A DNA stretch of 64,000 bases from Mesobacterium_A hydrothermale. Its GTDB lineage: Bacteria > Pseudomonadota > Alphaproteobacteria > Rhodobacterales > Rhodobacteraceae. A program made the position numbers and the translations under genes. The stretch lies in NCBI RefSeq assembly GCF_035818635.1, contig NZ_JAYLLH010000002.1:124001-188000 (forward strand). Direction: 5' to 3'. Positions 1 through 7,482 of the stretch are shown in pieces. Under the pieces are notes generated by a model. It was not told where the DNA came from. It did no database searches and was given only the letters and a program-made list of their open reading frames with translations. Position 1 is the first letter of the stretch. Each line of letters starts with the position of its first letter.

Positions 1-990
1 GACCTGGTGCTTGTCGGGCCGTTCGCCGAACGCCTGCCAATAGCCGGCGTCACAGTTCGTCGCGGTGATTTGCGGATGGGTGTTCAGCGCCTCTGCCACG
101 CCTTGCTGGGGATCGTCGAGATAGAGATAAAGATGCCCGGCCCCCTGTTCCAGGTGATGCGCGGCAAAACGTTCGATGGCGTCCAGCGGGGCCTTGATCG
201 TGGTCACCACGCCCCAGCGCGCGCTGCGGCTGGCAGCGCGGGCGTGGCGCCGTTCCTTGCGGGTGCGCATCACGCGCAGGCGGCGGAACACCGTCCGGTC
301 GTCGTGAATGGCCAGGTCGATCAGGTGATGCGCCAACGGGGCGATAACGGCGTCGCCTTCGGCCTCTTGCCACAGCCGCGCCAGCAGGTTCACATCCAGC
401 CCGCCCGAGCTGAGCGAGAAATCGTCCATCTCCAGCGGCAGGGGACCCTGGGCCTTGTGACCCAGGGTGTGCGGCGTGTCGGAGGGCTGACCGGAATAAA
501 GCCGCTCGGCCTCGTACAGTTTCATCGTGCCGAACAGCGCGGTCAGTGCCAGCCCGGTGCTGCGCTGCACCGGTGTCAGCCCGGCATCGCCGAAGGTGGT
601 GGCCGACGACACCAGCCAGCGTGGATTGAGATGCGCCAGCAGGAACGCCCCCTGTTCGGCCCAAAGCCGGTGGAACAGCGCGGGCGCGTGTTCGGGCCAG
701 GCCCGTTTGCGCAGGCAGGTGATCAACAGCCCGTTCAGGAAACACAGCTCCGGCTGGCCGGTAAATTCGCGGCGCAGGGCGCGGCGTTTCCAGGCATAGC
801 TGGTTTTCGACGTGGTCTGTTCGCCGGCGTCGCTGTCGGGGTCTGCCACGATCTGGGCGGTCAGCGGTTCAAGGTCGATGTCGGGCGCGGGCAGCGCTTC
901 GCCCGGGCCAAAGTCGATCGGATCGCGCCGGCCGTCCCATTGGGCCAGCACGGCCGAAATCCCGCCGGGGTAGGTGGGGCGCCTGCTCAT
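1..990 (-). CDS. glycosyltransferase family 2-like protein (3' end outside window)
   Basis: The frame is open from ATG at 990 to the window edge, giving 330 codons with the C-terminus missing. Residues 1-255 form a region I do not recognise, rich in Trp and Arg. From about residue 258 the motif RWGVVTTIKAPLDAIERF, followed by HHLEQGAGHLYLYLDDP, matches the start of the GT-A fold in the GT92/Glyco_tranf_2_4 type of glycosyltransferase, where the Asp pair binds nucleotide sugar. Such proteins are frequent in roseobacters, probably in surface polysaccharide synthesis; the substrate cannot be told. Long open frames on the opposite strand here are shadows of this high-GC gene. No neighbour to the left is visible. 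Confidence 0.7.
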   Translation of the reverse strand, partial: MSRRPTYPGGISAVLAQWDGRRDPIDFGPGEALPAPDIDLEPLTAQIVADPDSDAGEQTTSKTSYAWKRRALRREFTGQPELCFLNGLLITCLRKRAWPEHAPALFHRLWAEQGAFLLAHLNPRWLVSSATTFGDAGLTPVQRSTGLALTALFGTMKLYEAERLYSGQPSDTPHTLGHKAQGPLPLEMDDFSLSSGGLDVNLLARLWQEAEGDAVIAPLAHHLIDLAIHDDRTVFRRLRVMRTRKERRHARAASRSARWGVVTTIKAPLDAIERFAAHHLEQGAGHLYLYLDDPQQGVAEALNTHPQITATNCDAGYWQAFGERPDKHQV

Positions 991-1144
991 GCCGCATGAT
1001 TGGCGTGGCCCGCGGCAGGGTGCAAGGGCGATGTTAGCGCAAATGCCCCGTTGTCGCGGCCCCGGACCGCAGCAAAGCCTTGCGGCGGCGCAGCACATCG
1101 GGCAGAACACTCGACAAGTTTACGTCACGAGAGAGGATCACTCG

Positions 1145-1744
1145 ATGAGCATTGCCGCAACCCGCATCGTTCTGGCCGAAGCTTTCGGCGCCAAGGAAGG
1201 CACCGCGCTGCGCCTGAAACAGGCCGCCCTTGTGGTCGCCGGTATTGCCGCGCTGGCGATTGCCGCCAAGATCCGCGTGCCGATGTGGCCGGTTCCGGTG
1301 ACCATGCAGACCTTTGCCGTGCTGACCATCGGCGCCGCGTTCGGCCTGCGCCTGGGTCTTGTGACGCTGCTGGGCTACCTTGCGCTTGGGGCTGCCGGTG
1401 CGGCGGTGTTCACCGGTTCCTCGGCCGGCCTGGCTTACATGACTGGCCCGACCGGTGGCTACCTGCTGGGCTTTGCCGTCGCCGCGGGCCTGATGGGCAT
1501 TCTGGCGCGGCGTGGCTGGGACCGGTCGTTTGGCGGTATGGTGGGGGCGATGCTGCTGGGCAATGCCACGATCTATGCGTTCGGCCTGGCCTGGATGAGC
1601 TATCTGTTTGCCGCCGACAAGGGCATGGCCTGGGTGCTGCAATATGGCATGGGCAACTTCCTGGCCGGTGACGCGCTGAAGCTGGCGCTGGCCGCGCTGG
1701 TGCTGCCCGCCGCATGGAAGCTGGTGGGCCGCGCGCGCGGCTGA
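1145..1744 (+). CDS. bioY: BioY family biotin transporter (S component)
   Basis: A 199-residue integral membrane protein, the substrate-binding component of biotin ECF transport. It has about six hydrophobic segments. The family motif region RVPMWPVPVTMQTFAVLTIG (about residues 44-63) and the GPTGGYLLGF segment near residue 100 are typical of BioY. ATG at 1145 was chosen because GAGAGGA lies at 1131-1137; the open frame extends further upstream but that stretch reads as noise. No bioM or bioN is adjacent, so it may work alone or with a distant energising module. A strong terminator follows directly, so it is probably a single-gene transcript. No clear BioR or BirA operator was seen upstream. 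Confidence 0.93.
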   Translation: MSIAATRIVLAEAFGAKEGTALRLKQAALVVAGIAALAIAAKIRVPMWPVPVTMQTFAVLTIGAAFGLRLGLVTLLGYLALGAAGAAVFTGSSAGLAYMTGPTGGYLLGFAVAAGLMGILARRGWDRSFGGMVGAMLLGNATIYAFGLAWMSYLFAADKGMAWVLQYGMGNFLAGDALKLALAALVLPAAWKLVGRARG

Positions 1745-1769
1745 CGCTGCGGCGATTGCGGAACATTTC

Positions 1770-1799
1770 GGGGCAAGGCCGCAGGGCCTTGCCCCTTTT
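1770..1799 (+). terminator. Rho-independent terminator after bioY
   Basis: An 11-bp perfect stem (GGGGCAAGGCC at 1770-1780 pairing with GGCCTTGCCCC at 1785-1795), a 4-nt loop and a run of T follow the bioY stop by about 25 nt. This is a canonical intrinsic terminator. Confidence 0.92.
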
Positions 1800-1818
1800 C
1801 TTTCGACCGGGGGAAAAG

Positions 1819-2346
1819 ATGCAGGTTGACGGGATCGGGGCGTTTGCCCCGCGCGATGCGCGCGACGCAGAGGTCTGGCACCGGATCGCGGGGTTTGTCG
1901 CGGCCGAGCCGCGCGCGTTCAGCCGCGATCCGCGCATCGGCGGCCATGTCACCGGATCGGCCTTCATCCTGTCGCCCGACGGTACATCGGCGCTGCTGAC
2001 CCATCACCGCAAGCTCGACATGTGGATCCAGCTGGGCGGGCATTGCGACGGGATCGCCGATGCCCGTTTCGTGGCGCTGAAAGAAGCCTATGAGGAAAGC
2101 GGGCTGGCGCGGCTGCGACTGGTGTCGGATGCGGTGTTCGACGTGGACATTCACGAAATCCCGGCCAACCCGAAGGACCCCGCGCATCTGCATTACGACG
2201 TGCGGTTCCTGATGCGGGCCGAAGCGGGAAAGATTGCCGTGTCTCAGGAATCCAACGACCTGGCCTGGGTGCCGCTGACCCGGATCGAGGATTTCAGCCG
2301 CGAGCCGTCGCTGCTGCGGATGCGGGATCGCGTTCTGGCGGGTTGA
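1819..2346 (+). CDS. NUDIX hydrolase
   Basis: A 175-residue NUDIX-fold hydrolase. The NUDIX box begins at GGHCDGIADARFVALKEAYE and ends ESGL, matching GX5EX7REUXEEXGU with Lys in place of the usual Arg before the Glu; the Glu residues bind Mg2+. The family cleaves nucleoside diphosphates linked to another moiety; the substrate is not evident. The ATG at 1819 was chosen because the upstream extension in the same frame runs through the bioY terminator hairpin. The ribosome binding site is weak (GGGGGAAAAG). The gene stands alone downstream of the terminator. Confidence 0.85.
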   Translation: MQVDGIGAFAPRDARDAEVWHRIAGFVAAEPRAFSRDPRIGGHVTGSAFILSPDGTSALLTHHRKLDMWIQLGGHCDGIADARFVALKEAYEESGLARLRLVSDAVFDVDIHEIPANPKDPAHLHYDVRFLMRAEAGKIAVSQESNDLAWVPLTRIEDFSREPSLLRMRDRVLAG

Positions 2347-2590
2347 CGCACCTTCACCCCGCGAACGGGCGGGGCCCGGCGGGGGAAGGCGGATATGGCG
2401 CCATACCAAGGGTGGTCTTTCTGTCCGGCAGGTCGGGGCGTCACCCCCGGGAAGCTCTGCTGGGCGCGCGGCGCAGATCCCGCGCGATGGCGGGTTCCGG
2501 TGCCAAGGTTGAAAGCGGGCGTGGGGTGTCAGGCCAGCGCCCGGACGGATCCGATGTCCCGCACGATGCGGGCAGACGGGTTAAGACCGG

Positions 2591-2619
2591 CTGAGCCGGG
2601 CGCGCGTTGCGCGCCTCAG
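2591..2619 (-). terminator. possible terminator-like hairpin at the end of dddP
   Basis: Nested inverted repeat: CTGAG (2591-2595) with CTCAG (2615-2619), and GCGCGC pairs around a 3-nt loop between them. It overlaps the dddP stop codon and has no T run, so factor-independent termination is doubtful. The rest of 2347-2590 holds no gene I can support; it contains a near-perfect palindrome GGATATGGCGCCATACC at 2391-2407 of unknown meaning. Confidence 0.3.
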
Positions 2620-3956
2620 CCCCCCATCAGCGCGGCATCGAACGGATAGCGCGTCAGGTTCTCGAACCCGGTTTCGGTGATCAAGACCTGATCTTCCAGC
2701 TTGATCGAGAAATCGCCGCCCTCGGGGCTGACCAGCGCCTCGACGCACAGCACCATGCCGGGTTCCAGCGCATAGTCATAGGCGCCCGGCACCGCACGCT
2801 CGGGGTAGGCCACCAAAGGCCATTCGTCACACAGGCCGACGCCGTGCATCAGGCAGCCGTATTTCTGTTTCTGGAACTGCGCGTCCAGAACGTGGGTGCC
2901 CGCGCTCAGTTCCGGGATGGTCACGCCGGGGCGCAGCATCTGCATGTTGGTCATGATATGCTCGTGCGCGTGCTGCATGGCATAGACCATGTCGGGGCGC
3001 GGCCGGGCGTCGCCGATCCACCAGGTGCGGCTGATGTCGACACAGATGCCATAGCTGCCGATCAGGTCGGTGTCGAAGGCGAGGATCTCGTTGTTTTGTA
3101 CGATCCGGCCGCCACATTCCTGAAACCACGGGTTGGTGCGCGGGCCAGACGTCAGCAGCCGGGTTTCGATCCATTCGCCGCCACGGCGGATGTTTTCCGC
3201 GTGCAGAACCGCCCAGACGTCGTCTTCGCTGACGGTGCCGGTCGGCCCCATCTCGCGGGCGAAGCGTTCCATTTCCGCCACCGCGACTTCGCAGGCGTGG
3301 GACGCGCAGCGCATGGCCTTGATTTCATCGGGGCCTTTGACGGCGCGGGCTTTCTCGGTGACTTCTTCGCCTTCCAGGATCTGCAGGCCCTGCGCTTCCA
3401 GCGCGCGCAGCCCGTGCAGCATGATCTTGTCCACCGCAAGGCGCGTGTTGCCGGGGGCGTGTTCGTGCAGCAGGCGGCGAACCTCGTTGGCGAACACGTC
3501 GGCGGCCACATCCACCTTGTCGCCGCGATCGAAATAGAACAGGTCCGCACCGGACCGCTGTTCGCGCACCAGCGGGTTGAATTCCGACAGGAAGGGCGAA
3601 TTCTTGTAGTCCCAGATCACCATGTAGCCATCGGCACACAGCAACACCGCCCGGAACGGGTTGTGGGTGTTCCAAAGCTGCATGTTGGTGCTGTCGGTGG
3701 CATAGCGGATGTTGAGCGGGTCGAACATCAGCAGCCCGGCATAGTCGCGGTCGACGACGTGGCGGGTCAGCCTGTCCCAGCGATAGCGGCGCATCTCTTG
3801 CAGATCGGGCAGGGCCAGCCCGGCGGCGGCCCATTCGTCATAGGTCAGCTGCGTCGGCCCGATTTCCACCCGATTCTGGTCGTTGGGAGTGTTGTCGCCG
3901 GTCAGTGCCCCTTTGGTCGGGTCGATCTTGCGGGTGTCGCGGAAATGTCGGTTCAT
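2616..3956 (-). CDS. dddP: dimethylsulfoniopropionate lyase DddP
   Basis: A 446-residue M24-peptidase-fold (creatinase-like) protein, the usual DddP length. DddP cleaves DMSP to dimethyl sulfide and acrylate in the cytoplasm. Every active-site residue published for roseobacter DddP falls at the same number here: Asp295, Asp297, Asp307, His371, Glu406 and Glu421 as metal ligands and Asp377 as catalytic base (segments FDTDLIGSYGICVD, MHGVGLCDEW, CVEALV, IKLEDQ). Other conspicuous blocks are NIRYATDSTNMQLW and GGEWIETRLLTSGPRTNPWF. The ATG at 3956 is preceded by GGGGGGAGC; an upstream in-frame ATG would start in noise. The gene is divergent from a DUF3445 gene with 169 bp between starts. No dedicated regulator or DMSP transporter is beside it. 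Confidence 0.93.
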   Translation of the reverse strand: MNRHFRDTRKIDPTKGALTGDNTPNDQNRVEIGPTQLTYDEWAAAGLALPDLQEMRRYRWDRLTRHVVDRDYAGLLMFDPLNIRYATDSTNMQLWNTHNPFRAVLLCADGYMVIWDYKNSPFLSEFNPLVREQRSGADLFYFDRGDKVDVAADVFANEVRRLLHEHAPGNTRLAVDKIMLHGLRALEAQGLQILEGEEVTEKARAVKGPDEIKAMRCASHACEVAVAEMERFAREMGPTGTVSEDDVWAVLHAENIRRGGEWIETRLLTSGPRTNPWFQECGGRIVQNNEILAFDTDLIGSYGICVDISRTWWIGDARPRPDMVYAMQHAHEHIMTNMQMLRPGVTIPELSAGTHVLDAQFQKQKYGCLMHGVGLCDEWPLVAYPERAVPGAYDYALEPGMVLCVEALVSPEGGDFSIKLEDQVLITETGFENLTRYPFDAALMGG

Positions 3957-4125
3957 GGGCTCCCCCCTGTTTGCGTCAGTCTGCGGGCGGGGTGGGGCTG
4001 TGGCGAACAGGTTTGCGACCTGACAGGCGTCGGTTTTGCGACTTTGGCGGGCGGTGCGCGAAAACCTTGGCCCACGCGCGGCTTTGGGGGTTTTGCGCAT
4101 CCCGCGGCGTGGGTATCAAGCAGGC

Positions 4126-4884
4126 ATGATCCTGCAATCCGTGCTGCCCTACGACGTTCTGACACCCCGCCCGCTGCCGGGGATCGCCCCCACCGCCATG
4201 GCGGAATGGTTGATGGTGGACGATGCCTATGCCGCGCAGATGGCGCATCGTGCGGCGCTTTTGCGCGACCGGCGGGACGCGGTGTTCGTGCAGGACCCAA
4301 GCGCCGGCACGGCCGCCGCGGAACTGCTGGAAACCGTGCTGGACTGGTTGCCAACAGGGTTTTCGAGGCAAGGAGATCGGGTGACGCGGCCGGACGGGGT
4401 CTCGGTTGTCGTGGACTGGAATGCGCCGCTCTGGACGCTGGCGCACCTGGTGCAAGAGGATCTGTGCATCCTGCAAAAACCCGACGGATCAGACGAACAC
4501 GTCCTGACGGCGGCAGCGCTCTGCTTTCCGGCAAGCTGGCGGCTGGCCGAGAAATTCATGCGCCCGCTGACCACGATCCACGTGCCGGTGAAAGACTATG
4601 ACAGCGATCTGGCCCGGCGCGTGCAGCGCCTGTTTGATGCGATCCGCCCGGGCCGTCCGCTGTGGCGGTTCAATGCGCTGTGGTACGACGACCCGGAACT
4701 GTACCAGCCGCGGTCTGCGGTCGAATCACGCAAGCTGACCGACAAGGACAAAGCGCCTTATTTCCGGTCGGAACGTCAGTGCCTGGTGCGCTTGCCACGC
4801 AGCGGGGCGGTGGTGTTTTCCATCCACACGTTCGTGCTGCGGGCCGACGCGATCAGGGCACCAGCGGGTCCGGCTGCAGGGTGA
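4126..4884 (+). CDS. DUF3445 protein (heme-dependent oxidative N-demethylase-like)
   Basis: A 252-residue protein matching the DUF3445 family in blocks such as the N-terminal LPYDVLTPRPLPG, a central PDGVSVVVDW...LVQEDLCIL segment, the FPASWRLAEKFMRPLTTIHVPV block and a C-terminal YFRSERQCLVRLPRSGAVVFSIHTF. The best-studied members are heme-containing oxidative N-demethylases acting on dimethylamine-type substrates; substrate here is unknown. Start ATG at 4126; the upstream extension overlaps the divergent dddP leader and reads as noise. Its last 32 nt overlap the convergent gene at 4853. Position beside dddP suggests, but does not prove, a role in handling methylated osmolytes. Confidence 0.8.
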   Translation: MILQSVLPYDVLTPRPLPGIAPTAMAEWLMVDDAYAAQMAHRAALLRDRRDAVFVQDPSAGTAAAELLETVLDWLPTGFSRQGDRVTRPDGVSVVVDWNAPLWTLAHLVQEDLCILQKPDGSDEHVLTAAALCFPASWRLAEKFMRPLTTIHVPVKDYDSDLARRVQRLFDAIRPGRPLWRFNALWYDDPELYQPRSAVESRKLTDKDKAPYFRSERQCLVRLPRSGAVVFSIHTFVLRADAIRAPAGPAAG

Positions 4885-5722
4885 CGATTTCTGTGGTGGT
4901 CGCCATCGCCGGGTCCGCGCTGAAGGTCGCCTCGACCCATCCCGATGTCATGATGCCCAGCACCATGCCCGCCGCAACGCGCCAAGCAGAGCCATAGCTG
5001 ACACCGAAAGGCAGGGTTGGCAGATGCTGCGGCAGGTTGGCCGCGAAATCCTGCAACCGCTTGCCCAGTCTGGGCTTCGGACGCGGTGTGGTTGCCTTGC
5101 GCGCCGCCACCCGTTGCGGGGCGACATGGCCCAGGCCGGTGGCGTTGATCTGTGCCCGGGCAGTGGTGGCCTGACGGAACAGCCGTGCAGCGGTTTCGCC
5201 GACCACCGCCTGTGTCTGGTGGGTGCTGTGCCGGTCGGGACGCAGGAACCGGGTTGCGTCGTCGATCGGCATCAACGCATCGGTCTTGCCCCAGTAAAGC
5301 GCGACCGGCGTGACTTTGGCCAAGGTGCCAAGGGCACTGTTCAGGATGCGTTTTGCGGCCTCGGTCGCGGTTCCTTTCACGACGCTGGTGATCGACAGAT
5401 GCAGATAGCAGCCGTGCCCGGCAACAGCCGCGCGCAGATCGTGCGCCGCGTCGCTGTCATCAAGCGCCGATGTCTGCGCTTCGATCAGGTCCGCCGGACA
5501 TTGTGCCGCGCGCAGCATGGCCGATCCGTGCAGCCCTGCGCCCTGAAATTCGATGTATTTGCCGGGGATGTGCCGCAGGATGTGCAACTTGCCCCGGTGC
5601 AGCACAGCATCGCTGCGCAGCCCCTGTATCAGGCGCGCCATATGCGCGCCGTTTGCCCCGTATTCCGGCATCGTCGCCAGATAGAGCGTTGCTTCGATCG
5701 AGTCGGTAGATTGCACACCCAT
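4853..5722 (-). CDS. membrane-anchored protein of an expanded local family (paralogue A)
   Basis: About 289 residues from ATG at 5722, which has GGAG 8 nt upstream; a GTG at 5731 is the alternative. The N-terminal ~180 residues look like an alpha/beta domain with blocks KYIEFQGAG, CYLHLSITS and a helix ending in VTPVALYWGKTDAL. A basic linker (RKATTPRPKPRLGKR) is followed by one hydrophobic segment (AWRVAAGMVLGIM) near the C-terminus, so it is probably a tail-anchored inner-membrane protein with a cytoplasmic domain. The same order of blocks occurs in the genes at 5841 and 7483. DUF4261 is a possible family but I cannot verify it. Function unknown. Confidence 0.75.
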   Translation of the reverse strand: MGVQSTDSIEATLYLATMPEYGANGAHMARLIQGLRSDAVLHRGKLHILRHIPGKYIEFQGAGLHGSAMLRAAQCPADLIEAQTSALDDSDAAHDLRAAVAGHGCYLHLSITSVVKGTATEAAKRILNSALGTLAKVTPVALYWGKTDALMPIDDATRFLRPDRHSTHQTQAVVGETAARLFRQATTARAQINATGLGHVAPQRVAARKATTPRPKPRLGKRLQDFAANLPQHLPTLPFGVSYGSAWRVAAGMVLGIMTSGWVEATFSADPAMATTTEIVTLQPDPLVP

Positions 5723-5840
5723 CGTCGCCACTCCGTTTCTTTTCCCTAACCAGTTTAAACTTGCGAGAGAATTGTGGCGGAATTTTCACCCATTGAGGAC
5801 GTTTTGCAGGTGTTTGTGCAGCCCTGAGTTGTTTTTTTGA

Positions 5841-6488
5841 CTAGAAGAATGCACCGTACACGGGCGGCAAGAGGTCCCGATGCTCGAGCAGCGCGAAAAG
5901 TCCAGCCAGGCACAGCGCCTGGGTGACGCGGCGCAGGTTCTGGCCGCGAAGCCCGCCATAGACATAAAGGGCGGCCCCCAGCGGCGGCGAAACCGTGGCC
6001 ACCATCCCGGTCATCATCCAGCTTGCGGCGGTCAGGCGGCGGTGCGCGGCGTCGGTCAGATCGGGGCCGGTCTGTTCCGGGGCGGCGCCGCCAAAGTCGG
6101 GCTGAAGGCTGAACGCGGAAAATTCTTGCCGGTCCAGCAAGTGTTTTCCGTCCGACCAGTATATGAAATCGGCCTCGCAGTCGCGCAGCGCAAAGGCCAC
6201 GATGCGGCGCAACAGCCTGCGGGCTTCGCGACCGGGGCAAGCGGTATCCTGTGCAAACAGGTCGATGCGGATCGACGGGCCGAAATCGTCTGAAATCTCG
6301 GCCGTGACGCGCACGGCATATTTTTCCCCGGCGATGACAGAGTGATCGTCGGAAAGCGCTGCCTGCCGATCCTTGTCGCTGTCGAGTTCATCAAGCGCGC
6401 GCTTGACCGCGGGCCAATAGAGCGGCGCATCAAAGTCGAGAAGGTCGGGCAGAACCAGGACTGCCGAAAGGTAGCTGTCGCGTTGCAT
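5841..6488 (-). CDS. membrane-anchored protein of an expanded local family (paralogue B)
   Basis: A 215-residue protein of unknown function. It resembles its neighbours at 4853 and 7483 in block order: an N-terminal strand (SYLSAVLVLPDLL), GEKYAVRVTAE, SIRIDLFAQ, then a helix leading into CEADFIYWSDGKHLL. The C-terminal ~70 residues contain two hydrophobic stretches (MVATVSPPLGAALYVYGG and ALCLAGLFALL), suggesting a membrane anchor. The ATG at 6488 lacks a good Shine-Dalgarno; the leader is A/T-rich, unlike the region. Gap of 118 bp to the next minus-strand gene. Confidence 0.72.
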   Translation of the reverse strand: MQRDSYLSAVLVLPDLLDFDAPLYWPAVKRALDELDSDKDRQAALSDDHSVIAGEKYAVRVTAEISDDFGPSIRIDLFAQDTACPGREARRLLRRIVAFALRDCEADFIYWSDGKHLLDRQEFSAFSLQPDFGGAAPEQTGPDLTDAAHRRLTAASWMMTGMVATVSPPLGAALYVYGGLRGQNLRRVTQALCLAGLFALLEHRDLLPPVYGAFF

Positions 6489-6606
6489 TTTTGTTAACTA
6501 TTTTAGCTGTAACGATTTTTTCCCAACGTTTTAGGAAAAAATTGCGGTCAAAATGCGGCGCAGGGCGAGGGGCGACGGGCCTTTCGGCCCGCCAGTCACA
6601 GTGTTT

Positions 6607-7413
6607 TTATCGGTCGATCCGTTCGGCGCTGAGCGCGATCGCCTGCTGGTAGACGGTGGCTGCGTTCCATTCGTTCAGAACGCGAAAGTTGGCCGTACCT
6701 TCGCCATAGGGCTGGCCCGGCTGCCAGCCTTTCGCGCGCAGGAAATTTGCGGTCGATGCCAGCGCGTCCGGCCAATAGTAGAAGTCGACCGCGCCGTCGC
6801 CATTTCCGTCGGCCCCGTATTTCATCGCGTTGCCGGGCAGGAACTGGGTGTGACCCAGCTCGCCGTGAAAGGCGCCAAGCTGGCTGGGCGACAACATGCC
6901 GCGATCCACCATTTGCAGCGCGGCGATGGCGTGGGGGATGAAGAATTCAGACCGGCGGCAGTCATAGGCGACGGTCGTGATGGACGAGATCACCGGCTCT
7001 GATCCCATGAACTTGCCAAACCCGGTTTCCATGCCGTGAATGGCCAGCAAGATCCCCGACGGCACACCATAGCGCTGTTCGACGGCGGCAAAGAACTTGG
7101 GGTTGGCGGCCTTGCGCTTGCGGGCCTGCGAGGCGAAGCCGTCGTGCGAGCCCAATCGGATGCGGATAAAATCGTTCAGGGCGTATTTCACGCCCTTCTG
7201 GTTGCGATCCGCCGAGATTGTCTTGGTGGAGTATCGGGCCTGCGCAAGGGCGTTCAGGCCACGTTGACCAACGCCGTTGTTTTTGGCCAGCTGCGCAAAG
7301 TCGCGCTTCCAGACATCAAACCCGCTGCTGGTATTGCCGCATTGCAGCGCGAATGCCGGCATCGAGAAAAGCGAAACTGCCGCGGTCAGAACTGCGGCGC
7401 GAAAAAACGACAT
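6607..7413 (-). CDS. lytic murein transglycosylase, MltB/SLT_2 type
   Basis: A 268-residue exported enzyme that cleaves the MurNAc-GlcNAc bond of peptidoglycan with formation of 1,6-anhydroMurNAc. Residues 1-22 are a signal peptide ending SMPAFA without a lipobox Cys at the cleavage site, so the protein is likely periplasmic. The catalytic Glu is Glu129 in IHGMETGFG. Further family features are LGAFHGELGHTQFLPGNAMKYG and DGNGDGAVDFYYWPDAL, both typical of the MltB branch. Start ATG at 7413 with GGAGG 7 nt upstream. It lies inside a run of minus-strand genes for membrane proteins but is transcribed with at least 69 bp gaps on either side. Confidence 0.93.
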   Translation of the reverse strand: MSFFRAAVLTAAVSLFSMPAFALQCGNTSSGFDVWKRDFAQLAKNNGVGQRGLNALAQARYSTKTISADRNQKGVKYALNDFIRIRLGSHDGFASQARKRKAANPKFFAAVEQRYGVPSGILLAIHGMETGFGKFMGSEPVISSITTVAYDCRRSEFFIPHAIAALQMVDRGMLSPSQLGAFHGELGHTQFLPGNAMKYGADGNGDGAVDFYYWPDALASTANFLRAKGWQPGQPYGEGTANFRVLNEWNAATVYQQAIALSAERIDR

Positions 7414-7482
7414 TCGAAGGCCTCCGGATCGAAACTGATCCGACTATGGCCCGCAAACCCGTTATGCGTAAACAGAAATCTG

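Noticed and set aside
7..999. 330-codon plus-strand frame over the left glycosyltransferase gene
   Set aside because: The minus-strand frame has a conserved glycosyltransferase motif and normal composition; the plus frame is a high-GC shadow with no ribosome binding site.
974..1144. Upstream extension of bioY
   Set aside because: Shine-Dalgarno GAGAGGA precedes the ATG at 1145, and the extension has no BioY homology by eye.
2607..4601. 664-codon plus-strand frame across dddP
   Set aside because: It is antisense to the conserved DddP frame with its full active site; no motif in the plus frame.
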